A stretch of 64,000 nucleotides of DNA from positions 79,303,668 through 79,367,667 of the forward strand of contig OY804576.1 in assembly GCA_963680875.1 (NCBI GenBank), given 5' to 3'. Below the pieces are notes generated by a model. It did no database searches, had not been told where the DNA came from, and was given only the letters and a program-made list of their open reading frames with translations. This DNA is from Bathymodiolus brooksi. Taxonomy: Eukaryota; Mollusca; Bivalvia; Mytilida; Modiolidae. Shown in pieces: positions 1 through 34,100 of this stretch (position 1 is its first letter; each line of letters starts with the position of its first letter). A program made the translations under genes and the position numbers.

Positions 1-505
1 ATGGAAGTACAATATATGGGAATTTAACCATTAGACACAACTCATCAGATAAAAAACCTTGTATCACTTACATTTGTAGATATACTTTAGTCTGTTCTAC
101 TTTCGTGTTTTTCAGTTTTGCCAATTTAAGAATTTTCTATTTTTCAGAACAATTGGATATATTTTATAATGGGGACCACATATGGACTATTCCTTCAAAG
201 TGAAGTTTAGTTCAAATTAGCAGAATATTTCTTAGTGATTTTTTACTTAAATTTTCCCTATTTCTTAAATTGGCAAAAAAAAAAAAAAAAATTAAAATGT
301 GTAGTTGATGGAAAAACAGTAAATGGAAAACCACAAAATATATATGTCAGAGCTTCTTACCATGCTAGTCTAAACAAAGACGGGTGTCTTGCTTGTGATT
401 GTATGGTACTTGGGTTTGTATCTACCTATCATTATTAAAGATTTCAATTCCAATCCTATTCAAGGCGATGTGTACTTTATATAACTTTATGTGATAAATG
501 TTTGT

Positions 506-690
506 CAGTGCCTTGCAAGTATGTAGTTTTATCTCCAGGTACTCTGGTTTCCTCAACCAATAACACTGACTTGTCAGTGTCTTGCAGCATGTAGTTTTAT
601 CTCCAGGTACTCTGGTTTCCTCAACCAATAACACCGTCTCCCACAATATAATTGAAGTATTGTTGACAATGGTGTTAAACACCCACAATA
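506..690 (+). repeat. SINE-B 3' fragment with internal duplication
   Basis: The 3' part of the SINE-B family (CCAGGTACTCTGGTTTCCTC then ATTGTTGACAATGGTGTTAA). An 80-bp stretch is duplicated in tandem (TTGTCAGTG-CTTGCA occurs twice). Confidence 0.6.
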
Positions 691-763
691 CGAACCCTCT
701 AAAAATAAGACAAAAGAAGTTTGGAATAAGGAAATTTTTTAAAATATCAACCACATTCAAGTA

Positions 764-987
764 CAGTCAAACCTGTATTAAGAGGTCACCCTTGGGAGAA
801 AGAAAAAGTAGCCTCACAACACAGGCCTCATATATGGATTCTGATTGCCCCTTTGGTATCTTCAAACTCTTCTTACCTCCTAAGAGAGGTTCAATTCATA
901 TGAAATTTTCTATGACAGGACAAGAAAACGGTGCTTTTATTACAGGTGACTGTTTAATAGAGGTGACCGCATGGGCGGATTTGACTG
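764..987. mobile_element. MITE with TA target duplication (AGTCAAACCTG family), copy 1
   Basis: Terminal inverted repeats CAGTCAAACCTG and its imperfect complement ending GATTTGACTG, flanked by TA on both sides, as in Tc1/mariner-type elements. The subterminal GAGGTCACC/GGTGACC is also inverted. No coding capacity. Related copies at 1500-1638 (right part only), 13392-13569 and 53479-53658. Confidence 0.65.
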
Positions 988-1053
988 TACATTTTCAAAA
1001 TATGGATGTCGCTTAGAGTACATTAATGTTGCAAATTTCTATAAATAACATAC

Positions 1054-23143
<22,090 letters not shown>

Positions 23144-23599
23144 CTCATAAATTTAAGTCATGTTATTCTCTCCATATTGTGAACTTAATCATGAAATGAA
23201 TTATATAAATATTATGAAAACAGTCTCCATTTTCATTACACGCAAACCATCAACTGATTTTTGAGAGATGCTATTTGATTGGATGTCAATATTTTCGAGA
23301 ACCAATCAAGGCATCCCTTGTAATCTAGTCTTTGGCGGATTTTTTGACTAACTACTTTCTTTTCAGAATAAAACACAAGATGTAAGAATTGAATACAGTT
23401 CTTTAAGATTGGTATCAAGACTAATTATAGAACGTAGATATTTATATGTGCAGTAGGTTAAAAAACAGGTAAAATACAAATATTGTATTGGCCCAAACTC
23501 ATTTATTATAGAGTTCCTTATGGTACCCCCTCCTAAAAATCTATGGAATTTGTAAATTATTGATACTTCACTGTGAATATTTAGTTTGATGTATTGTTG

Positions 23600-23665
23600 T
23601 TGTGTATCAATCATAATTGTTAATTGTATATGCCCTGATTTGGTTAATAAACATTTCTATTTCTA
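23600..23665 (+). repeat. LINE-like 3' tail fragment
   Basis: TTAATTGTATATGCCCTGAT followed by GGTTAATAAACATTTCTATTTCTAT. This resembles a non-LTR element 3' end with a short tandem tail, like the region at 55445-55530. No reverse transcriptase is present. Confidence 0.35.
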
Positions 23666-23838
23666 TAGGGATTTTTTTACATGTGGCAATACTTTTGTAA
23701 GTGTAAAATGCAAATGTCTGTAATTCTGTACTCTCACAGGCTTCTTGATTGATTAAAAAAAACTATTCTATACTGTAAGTTAAGAGGTTGATGACATCAT
23801 TTAGTTTGATTCCTGTTTACAGAAATATATTACCAACT

Positions 23839-24081
23839 GGGGCCGTCATGATCATATGGTAGTTGGATTTACAACTACCTGTGCAGTCAGTGCCTATCAC
23901 CACTAACGTTGTGAGTTCGAATCCTGCTCGGGCAAGGTGTACCGGGCAATTGATACAACATTATATGTAATAAGTCAGTGACTTGCAGCAGGTCTGTGGT
24001 TTTCTCTGGATACTGGTGTTTCCTCCAATAAAACTGACTGCCACGATATAACTGAAATACTGTTGAAAGTGGCATTTCCCC
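23839..24081 (+). repeat. SINE-B, full length
   Basis: Head GGGGCCGTCATGATCATATG; box B GTGAGTTCGAATCCTGCTCG; TACTGGTGTTTCCTCC; tail CTGTTGAAAGTGGCATTTCC. Sits in the PPP1R37-VRK1 intergenic region. Confidence 0.8.
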
Positions 24082-25095
24082 CCATTATCAACTGGGTTTC
24101 ACTTTGACCAAACAATAATTAGATTTAAGCATGTCGGCAATAATATCTATCGGGGCTCACCAAACCAGGCAGAGTGGACGAAATTCTCGCCCTATATCAG
24201 CTGAAATCGTCCTCCCTTGACTCCAAAGCGAAATTAATATCACCTTGTTTCTTTTTGCAAGTCACTCCTTTCTTGCAAATAATCTACATTTTATGGTAAT
24301 GCTGACTGACAAAGCAATTGTAATCAATCTTAAAATACATTAGAATAAGAGAAAAAGGTTTTTTCAACTTCAAGCAATAAAGAAAATTTTGTATCGACGA
24401 AATTCCAGGTGAAAATTAAATCCCTAATCTAAAAATAATCAAACAGACGCTTCCTGTACCAAATGTATTGTTGGATTGTGCTATAATTTTTATTATTTTA
24501 ACACAACTTTAGTTATTTGTAGCTTTTTCAAGGTAAACAATCAACTTGTCAAATTTTAAACATGGTGGCATTTTAATAGAAACAAGGGGAGGGAACTCAC
24601 ATTTTGATGTAATATTATCTTAGAGATTTCAATGCGAAATGAATAAAATCTAAAATTGACAAATATAAGATCAACAACAATAATACAAGTACAAAGCATG
24701 AATTTAAAGTTGAATATGAAGGATGTTAACAAGATATTAGCAAAGGTACACTTCAAATGCATTTTTTTTTTAAATTATGCGAAGAAACAATACATTTTTT
24801 GTGGAAGCATGTCTCCTAATGAAGCTGTTGGAAGTCTCCCTGTTTTTTGCAAGTGTGGTGAGCCCTGATCTATAGAATTTTGTCGAAGATTGGTCCCATT
24901 TTACATAGTGATCATCGGTAAATATTATGGTCTCTTTTATGTTCAATGATTAGAGGTGAGATGTGGTTGTTCATTAACTTAATATTGGTGTAATTGTTGA
25001 CAATCACTGTTGAAACTTTCTTTTTCATAATTTTATATATACAAATTCATATAAAATGAATCATTTCTGTACATTACAAATATTTTATATTACAG
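24082..25095. other. VRK1 upstream region, no feature fixed
   Basis: AT-rich. It probably contains the VRK1 5' non-coding exon; AAAG|GTACAC at 24745 and GAG|GTGAGA at 24954 are possible donors, but neither is convincing. Confidence 0.3.
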
Positions 25096-25098
25096 ATA

Positions 25099-25132
25099 AT
25101 GCCACCAAAAGCAAAAGCAGGATCAGCTGCAG
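25099..25132 (+). CDS. VRK1: VRK1 coding exon 1 ([11 protein letters not shown])
   Basis: The acceptor TTACAG at 25095 is followed by ATA and then ATG at 25099. The basic start [11 protein letters not shown] resembles other VRK1 N-termini (MPRVKAA). Donor CAG|GTAAAT, phase 1. Confidence 0.9.
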
Positions 25133-28100
25133 GTAAATACTGTTACAGATTCTTAATATAAAAATAAATTGACAAGATGACATTTCTGAACATTTTGGTG
25201 ATTCCCACCATTGTAAAAAGGGGCCATCGTGATCGTATGGTAGTTTGATTTATAATTACCTATGTAATCAGTGCCTATCACCACTAACGTGAGTTCGAAT
25301 CCCACCCAGGCGAGGTGTACTCGATGCAACATTATGTGATAAAGTTTGTCAGCGACTTGCGACAGGTCGGTGGTTTTCTCCGGGTACTCTGGTTTCCTCC
25401 ATCAATAAAAGTGAAATATTTTTGAAAATGGGGTAAACCACCATAAACCAAAACAAAATTTCATATTCCTACATGTATATAGATTCTGTTATTTCTTTAT
25501 CAGGACAAAAGAAGTCTAGAGCTCCTAAAAGTAATAAATTACCAGATCCTTTTCCAAAAGGAGAGATACTGAAGGATCATGGGAAGAAACAATGGTGTCT
25601 TGGAGATGCGATTGGTCAAGGAGGATTTGGTTTAATATATTTAGGTAAAATACAACTTGATGTAAAATATTTAAATATATATTGTACTACAGATACATTG
25701 ATATTTGGTTCTTTGTTTGCTTTGGAGTGTGGATTGTTGTTTAGTGCCAAATGAGCAATTTTTTCAGCTATATCATGACGAGAACATGCTACATTGGATG
25801 AGATGATGATGATGTCTGCTTTGTACTAGACCAACACGCTAAATTGGGTTTTTATAGTGCTAGCTCAGTTGAATTTTGAAAAGACTAGATCAAGGAAACA
25901 ACAGTCTGTTTGGTAGACATGTCGCTCCACTCTGACCAGGGACAGAAATTAACTTTTATAGGCAGTAGCCATCTGGGCCCCTAAATTTAAAAAACTGGTA
26001 GCTCAGGTCTAAATGTAGGGGCCCAGGTATCACCGGTGAGGACCGCGAAGCGGTTCGAACATGCTAGGGTAGTTCTAATAATAAAACCCTAAATGCTCGC
26101 TTACTCGCAAGGGTTATAACGGGATGCCATTACACATAATGGAGCAGCCGCCGAGATTTTTTGCGCTCGCTTACAGAGCTTCTGACGCCTGCATTTATCA
26201 ATAAGACATAACCTTTCCTTTTGTCCATTATTATAACAAGTTTTTATCACCTACCAGTATTTTAGAATGTAATTCCCACAAAATAAAAACGTCTCTCTGA
26301 ACATTTTGAATTTCGTCATTTCCGGCCTCACTATTTGGATGCCGATACCATATTTGGCGATTTAGGCGTGAATGTTTACATCAGCGTGTAGTAAGAAATA
26401 TCATATTTAGAAAAGCTCCGCCTTCCGTAGTTTCCGATTATGGAAAACAATCGATAAATTTGAACAAGGTTGTTGCTACCTTTGAAAAGCATATATTTCT
26501 CAGCCAAACCGATTTAACAAGGACTGTGATCATCAGTAATAGTTATAATGAAATGTTTGAAGCGTAAATAGTGAGTTTTTATGTTTCAACTGCAACTTTT
26601 TTTTTTGCTCCATTGTGACGAATGGGACAGCGTTGTAGCTCTGCCGAGCCACAAGTTTGTCACAGGAGCTACATTATTGCAGCTAATGCTAGGGGGGTTG
26701 GGGGCATGCCCCCCCCCCCCCCCCCCCCCATGACAATTTTGAATTTTTTTAAAGGCAAATCCTGCATTCTGAGCATATTTGAAGAAGGTAGAACTAGCTA
26801 AAAAAGAGAGCATTTTTTTACTCTTATTTTTATAAAAAGTGGTTTGAATCTGAATATGACCTACATCTAATCCTTTTGACAAAGTTTGATCTTTCAATCA
26901 GTAATTCATTAAATCAAATACACAATGAAAAAATCTCATTTAGAAGACATGAACTACACACTGATGTTTCTGAATACTGTCTAATTTATAAGAGACACAA
27001 CCACTGATAAATTGGTTCATGACAGTCTTGTCGCTGTGAGCTTGACAAGTCAGGCATACCATACCATCGTCTGTGAGTTTAAGCCACGGTCTATCTTTTT
27101 CCCATTCTGTAGAATAACTCCTCACCCTTTTAGAAGACTCATATTCACTGTAGTATAGAGGAAAATCCAGAAGAGACTAGAGAAAAGCTAGCCGCAGTTG
27201 CGAATTTCATCGATGCAACAGGCCGTTAGCGCTTTGAATAACCTCAACCTCGATCAAAGTACATGTAGCGCATTCAAGTACCTAGAGTATAATACGTAGT
27301 GACAATATTCCACACAAGAGATAGTTTAACAGCACCAAGAGACAAATTTGTGCCATAGGCCATTGATTGAGGATTGAGGAGAAGTACCTATTTTGTAAAA
27401 CACCCAAAATTACAGACCGTCTTTCAAGAAATTTAAGAAATGAAATCATCACTTTACTATTTTCCATACTGGTTCCCGGGAATTATTATGCAAATTAACA
27501 GTAGACAAGAAGTAGAAAGAACCAGTGAAATGTTTATGTTATATTTTTCACGTGGTCGTATTGTAAGCAACTCGCTTCAAACTTGCGACAGGGAAATATA
27601 AAATTGTCGCCAGCTGGGCTCCTTTGAGGTATTATTTTAATCGCCCAGCTGAAGTTTCAGTCGCCATGGGCGACCGTTAATTTCTGTCCCTGCTGACACA
27701 TGTTGTTTCTGAGCCAACCAGTCTTTGCTCTTACTCCTTAATGCAGCATGCTTAGTGGAGAAGCAGCAAATGCCAATTTTATAGTCTTGGTTTTACCTCA
27801 CCTTGGTTTGAACCAACGATCTATCACACTCAAGACAGACTTGTTAATCATTACACTACTAATACAGTAATTTTCTTTAGATTGTTGTAGCAACTTCTAA
27901 TTTCAAGAAAAATATTGTAGTTCTAAAAAGCATTTTATTTTTTTAATTTATTTTGGGTTAGTAGTAAACATTATTGAGCAAGTTAATCTTGGAGAAAACA
28001 AATAGTAATTAATTTTGTGCATTACAATCAGTATTCTATGACTTTTTAAATTAGACGTTTTCCATATTTCAAACAATTTGTTCACCTCTTTTTCAGCATA

Positions 28101-31100
28101 TTTAGTGGATTCTACAAATGATGATATCTATGTGGTTAAAATTGTAAGTTTATTTGAGATATATTTTTATCATTATTATCTTTATTTCAATATTTAAAAA
28201 TAAAAGAAAACTATGGTCACCTATGTGAAGAAATCCTGGCATATAGAAATAGCAGGTCTCGATGTAGACAACATTTTAGCCCTGGCCTCGGTGAAATCGA
28301 GTGTTGGTTGTAAAGTACTTTGAATATATTGTACATATAGGTAAAGATCCCATTTCTAATTGTTTGAGGAGAGTGCTCTTTGATGAAAATAATGGAACTT
28401 AAGGTAAGCTGTATTATCCCAGGCTTGATAGAAGTGTATTCTGTTCATTGCATTGGGGAATGACCTGTGCTGCTGTGCATGCAAAACCCATTCACATGGC
28501 TTGTAGTTACGTTACATCATGGAAGTCTTTACTTTTATGTACAATAAATTTCAAGTACTTTACAACCAACACTCCATCTCATGTCATTTAACTAGTACTG
28601 CATTTACGAAATTACTCCTATACATGTACAGGGGGCCATCGTGGTCGTGATCGTATGGTGGTTGGATTTACCACTCTATGCAATCAGTGCCTATCACCAC
28701 TAATGTGTGAGTTCGAATCCCGCTTAGACGAGGTGTTTTCTCGATACAACATTATGTGATAAAGTTTGTCAGTGGCTTGTGGCAGGTCTGTGGTTTTCTC
28801 CGGGTACCCTGCTTCCCTTCACCAATAAAACTGACTGCCACAATATAACTGAAATATTGTTGAAAGTGGTGTTAAACACCATAAATCATAAAACCTATAC
28901 ATGTACAGACATAAAGGATATTCAATCCAGTTGGTGTCTATTTTCTAGAATGAACCGTTCATTTATTTTACTGAATATTTTTAAGTTGGTTAATGATTCA
29001 AATATCAAATATACATTTAATAATTTTTGTTTATATGTTCAGAATGACAAACTTTGATTTTTTTCCAGGAGCCAATATCAAATGGTCCACTGTTTTGTGA
29101 ACTGCATGTGTATCAGAGAATTGCTAAACAAGAAATGGGTAGGTTTCTGTACTACATCAATTCTAATTTGTTATTATACTTTTTATCTAGTAATTTATTT
29201 TCACAATAAAAATATTGTCCAAATTCAAGACACTGACCAATAATTTTCAGTATCAGAGTCAGTTTGTTGATAATGATGATTACAATAAGTGAGATCAAAG
29301 GGAAAATGTCGAAATTGCTGATAATTTTATAAATCATGTCATATATATACTAGATAGAACAAGAAATACAAGGATGTTTTGATTTTTTTAAGATGTTCAA
29401 AGGTTGTTTTTTTAAAGTGTTTCAAAAGAGCCAAAAGTGAAACATGTCTAAACCGAACACTATATAAAACAGAATCATGCATAAACCAAAATTTAAAATA
29501 AGTCAAAATATAGGAAATCTTTGTTAATTTAACCGAAGAACACCTATCTATTTGGGAAAAAAATTTGGTCCCTAGGAGGTACAGTTTAAAATTTTAAATA
29601 GGCTTCACTGTAATTTGTTTTCTTTTCGTAATTCTATTTAAAAAGATGAAGATATTGTTCAAAAATATTGAAACGGGTAATGTCAAATTCTTATGATAAA
29701 TGTTTTATTTGTGCATGAATCGTCAACCTTTGTTAGCTTTTATAATAGTGCATTGACATTCTTTTTTCTTTTTTTTAAGTTGATGAATGGTGTAAAGGAA
29801 AGGAGATGAAATATATTGGAGTACCTAGATATATAAGTAGTGGTGCACATACTAGAGGCAAAGAAACATTTAGATTTATGGTCATGGAAAGATTTGGTTC
29901 CGATGTTCAAAAAATATTTGAAAAGGCTGGAAAAAAGTTTTCTAGACATACTGTGTGTGCATTGGCATTAAGATTGGTAAATATGATATGTAAAAATACT
30001 GTAAGCTACACAAAAATTACATTAAGTAGTTTAACCCCACCCTATTTGTGTGCATGTCTCAAGACAGGATCTGAATTTACAACATCATACATCATGTTGT
30101 TGTCTTTTTTCATATTCAGTGAGTTGTTGATATGTCACAGGGATACTTGTAGCAATTTAATTTGATGAGTCCAGAAGATATTTCCCACCATTGTAAAAAT
30201 CAAAAAATTTGACTATTCTAGACAAGTTGCAAGGTCTCTGGGTGAGAAATTATTGTTCGTTTTGTTAATATTGGTGGAATTGTTGACCACTGTTTAAACT
30301 TTCTTTTTATGATTATGTTTTTGTTATTTTAAACATAAAATATAAAACATTGTTATACATGTATGGTTGCTATTTGTCTTGTAAACAAAATCCTATGGTC
30401 AAGGTGGTCTAAAATAATCACAATCCCTCTCACCAATGGGATATGTGTACCGTCAATGTGAATGTTTACCAGAAACTACTAGAGAGGCTTCAAGGTATTC
30501 TCCAGTACCACATTCCTCCTCCACTACTAAACTTGGGTCACCATGGTGTAGGTGAAAAACTTGAACTTTGAACTGGTGTAAAACAAATTTAAATGTTTTG
30601 TGACAGATCCAGGGAATCTTCCGACTTCTTTAAAAAAAAAAATAAGAATTACCAGAAAAAATTAAGAATTATGCCGAAATGTAGCCTAGAACCACACACC
30701 TCCCATTTTCAAATGGTTAGCCAGCTCAGAATCATAATAATGTGTCAGAGTGGAACGACATGTCTATCCGCTGACTGTCGTTTAAGTGAGCTAGCACTAT
30801 AAAAATCCAACTTGGCATGTTGGTCTAGTACAAAGCAGACGTCATCATCATATAGCTGAAAAATTGCTCGTTTGACATTAAACAGCACTCACTCATTTGA
30901 TGTCTAAGTTAATGAATAAAAAAAATTCAAGCCATGATATAGCTGATATACTGCTAAAGTTGGCATTAAACACAGATCAATCAATCACTCATTTAATATC
31001 TTGTTCCCATAATAAATCATACTGATTTATATTTTTTCAGTTAGATACTTTACAATATATACATGAGAAGGGATATGCACATGCTGATATAAAAGCTTCA

Positions 31101-34100
31101 AATTTACTGACAGGTTTTACTCATGGTAAACAACAACCAAATCAGGTAAAATTACATCATATTTCTATTGTAGAAATATGTAGCATAAATTTTCAAACAT
31201 GTCATCGCCCAGAGTGTGGTAGATCATGGGTTCGAGCCCCGATCGGGTCAAACCAAAGAGTATGAAATTGGTATTTGTTGCTTCTCCTCTAAGCACAAAG
31301 CATTAAGGAGAAAGAGCACAGACTGGTTGGCTCTGAATCAGGATAATGTGTTCGAGTGGGGTGATATGTCTATCCACAGACTGTTTTTCAGTGAGCTAGA
31401 ACTATAAAAAATCCAACTAAGCATGTTGGTCTAGTACAAAGCGGATCTCATCATCATCATCTCATTGAAAATTGACTTATTCTTGCCATGATATAGCTGA
31501 AAAATTGCTGAGTTGGCATTAAACAACAATCACTCACTCACTCAAACAGTTCAATGGTTACTGAGAAAATGTTTTTTGAAATTTTCTAATTGAGTCTAAT
31601 GTTAAACTATGTTTCACTGCTTTTTTACCAAATTTCATAAAGAGCCACTGTGACTGCCATCGTATAGTAGTTAGAACTTCATCTGTGCTGTAATGGTTAA
31701 TATGCTAGTCTTGTGTGCGGTAGATTGTGGGTTTGAGCCCATGTCAGGTCAAACCAAAGACGGTAAAATTGGTATTTGCTGCCTCTCCGCACGAAGCATT
31801 AATGAGTAAGAGTAAAGACTGGTCGACTCAGAATCAGTATAATGTGACAAAGTCGAACGACACTTCTACACTCGAACTGTTGTTTCAGTGAGCTTTTGAA
31901 GTTTGAAATTTTTCCATTATTTTGTACTTGTTCTAACAGAATATTTTATTTTAAATCGGCAAACATGAGAAGAATTCTGACTGACAATATTGTCTTTTAT
32001 CAGGTATATCTAGTAGATTTTGGTTTAGCATACAAGTATTTTTGTGATGGCGTACATAAAGAATATAAAGAAGATCCTAAGCGATGTCACGATGGAACAG
32101 TAGAGTTTACAAGTATAGATGCTCATAAAGGAGTAGGTTAGTATGCAGTAGATCGGGCATAATGTGATGATGCAAACATTCAAACTTTGCCTCAAAATCA
32201 TGGGGTACGCTGTATTCATTTGAAATTCCTGTGATCAAATTTTTTGGAGAGAAAAATGCCACTGGTCATGTTTGGATGTATTATAAGCATACCCATCTAC
32301 AAAATCATTTCTCTGGGTAAAAAAGTGTGTATTTTACTTAACCAAATATGGCATGACAAAAACGATAGCTCTTTTATAGTGAATAGATATAGAATAATAC
32401 GATTTGTTATGATTTTACTATACATCTATTTATAGTCTGCTGTTTTATTTCAGCTCCATCAAAGGAGGGGGATTTAGGAATTTAGGATATTGTTTGTATT
32501 ATTTCAACTGCATCAAGGAGAGGTGATTTAGAGATTTTATGATATTCTTTGTATTATTTCAGCTCCATCGAGGAGGGGTGGTGATTTAGAGATTTTATGA
32601 TATTCTTTTGTATTATTTCAGCTCCATTAAGGAGGGGTGATTTAGAGATTTTAGGATATTCTTTGTATTATTTCAGCTGCATCAAGGAAGGGTGATTTAG
32701 AAATTTTAGGATATTCTTTGTATTATTTCAGCTGCATCAAGGAGGGGTGACTTAGAGATGTTAGGATATTCTTTGTATAATTTCAGCTCCATTAAGGAGG
32801 GGTGATTTAGAGATTTTAGGATATTCTTTGTATTATTTCAGCTGCATCAAGGAGGGGTGATTTTAGAGATTTTAGGATATTCTTTGTATTATTTCAGCTG
32901 CATCAAGGAAGGGTGATTTAGAGATTTTAGGATATTCTTTGTATTATTTCAGCTCCATTGAGGAGGGGGGTGGTGATTTAGAGATTTTAGGATATTCTTT
33001 ATATTATTTCAGCTGCATCAAGGAGGGGTGACTTAGAGATTTTATGATATTCTTTTGTATTATTTCAGCTCCATTAAGGAGGGGTGATTTAGAGATGTTA
33101 GGATATTCTTTGTATTATTTCAGCTGCATCAAGGAGGGGTGATTTAGAAATTTTAGGATATTCTTTGTATTATTTCAGCTGCATCAAGGAGGGGTGGTGA
33201 TTTAGAGATTTTAGGATATTCTTTGTATTATTTCAGCTGCATCAAGGAAGGGTGATTTAGAAATTTTAGGATATTCTTTTGTATTATTTCAGCTCCATTA
33301 AGGAGGGGTGATTTAGAGATTTTAGGATATTCTTTGTATTATTTCAGCTGCATCAAGGAGGGGTGGTGATTTAGAGATTTTAGGATATTCTTTGTATTAT
33401 TTCAGCTCTATTAAGGAGGGGTGATTTAGAGATTTTAGGATATTCTTTGTATTATTTCAGCTCCATTAAGGAGGGGTGATTTAGAGATTTTAGGATATTC
33501 TTTGTATTATTTCAGCTCCATCAAGGAGGGGTGATTTAGAGATTTTAGGATATTCTTTGTATTATTTCAGCTGCATCAAGGAAGGGTGATTTAGAAATTT
33601 TAGGATATTCTTTGTATTATTTCAGCTGCATCAAGGAGGGGTGATTTAGAGATTTTAGGATATTCTTTGTATTATTTCAGCTGCATCAAGGAGGGGTGAC
33701 TTAGAGATGTTAGGATATTCTTTGTATAATTTCAGCTCCATTAAGGAGGGGTGATATAGAGATTTTAGGATATTCTTTGTATTATTTCAACTGCATCAAG
33801 GAGGGGTGATTTTAGAGATTTTAGGATATTCTTTGTATTATTTCAGCTGCATCAAGGAAGGGTGATTTAGAGATTTTAGGATATTCTTTGTATTATTTCA
33901 GCTGCATCAAGGAGGGGTGATTTTAGAGATTTTAGGATATTCTTTGTATTATTTCAGCTGCATCAAGGAAGGGTGATTTAGAGATTTTAGGATATTCTTT
34001 GTATTATTTCAGCTCCATTGAGGAGGGGGGGGGGGGGGTGATTTAGAGATTTTAGGATATTCTTTATATTATTTCAGCTGCATCAAGGAGGGGTGACTTA

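Larger units (their letters stand above)
23144..25095. promoter_or_regulatory. Head-to-head intergenic region, candidate bidirectional promoter with VRK1 5' UTR
   Basis: About 1.95 kb separates the PPP1R37 start codon (23143, minus) from the VRK1 start codon (25099, plus). The first VRK1 coding segment begins 3 nt after an acceptor (TTACAG at 25095), so a non-coding VRK1 exon must lie upstream, probably in this interval; I could not fix its donor. The interval also holds a LINE-like 3' tail (near 23600-23665) and a SINE (23839-24081). No TATA box or CpG-rich block is convincing. The promoter role is inferred from layout only. Confidence 0.5.

Noticed and set aside
582..1016. 144-codon plus-strand open frame
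   Set aside because: It crosses a SINE fragment and a MITE and has no recognisable domain.
26586..26897. 103-codon minus frame with a poly-Gly stretch
   Set aside because: The Gly run is the poly-C microsatellite at 26709-26729, and no transposase motif is present.
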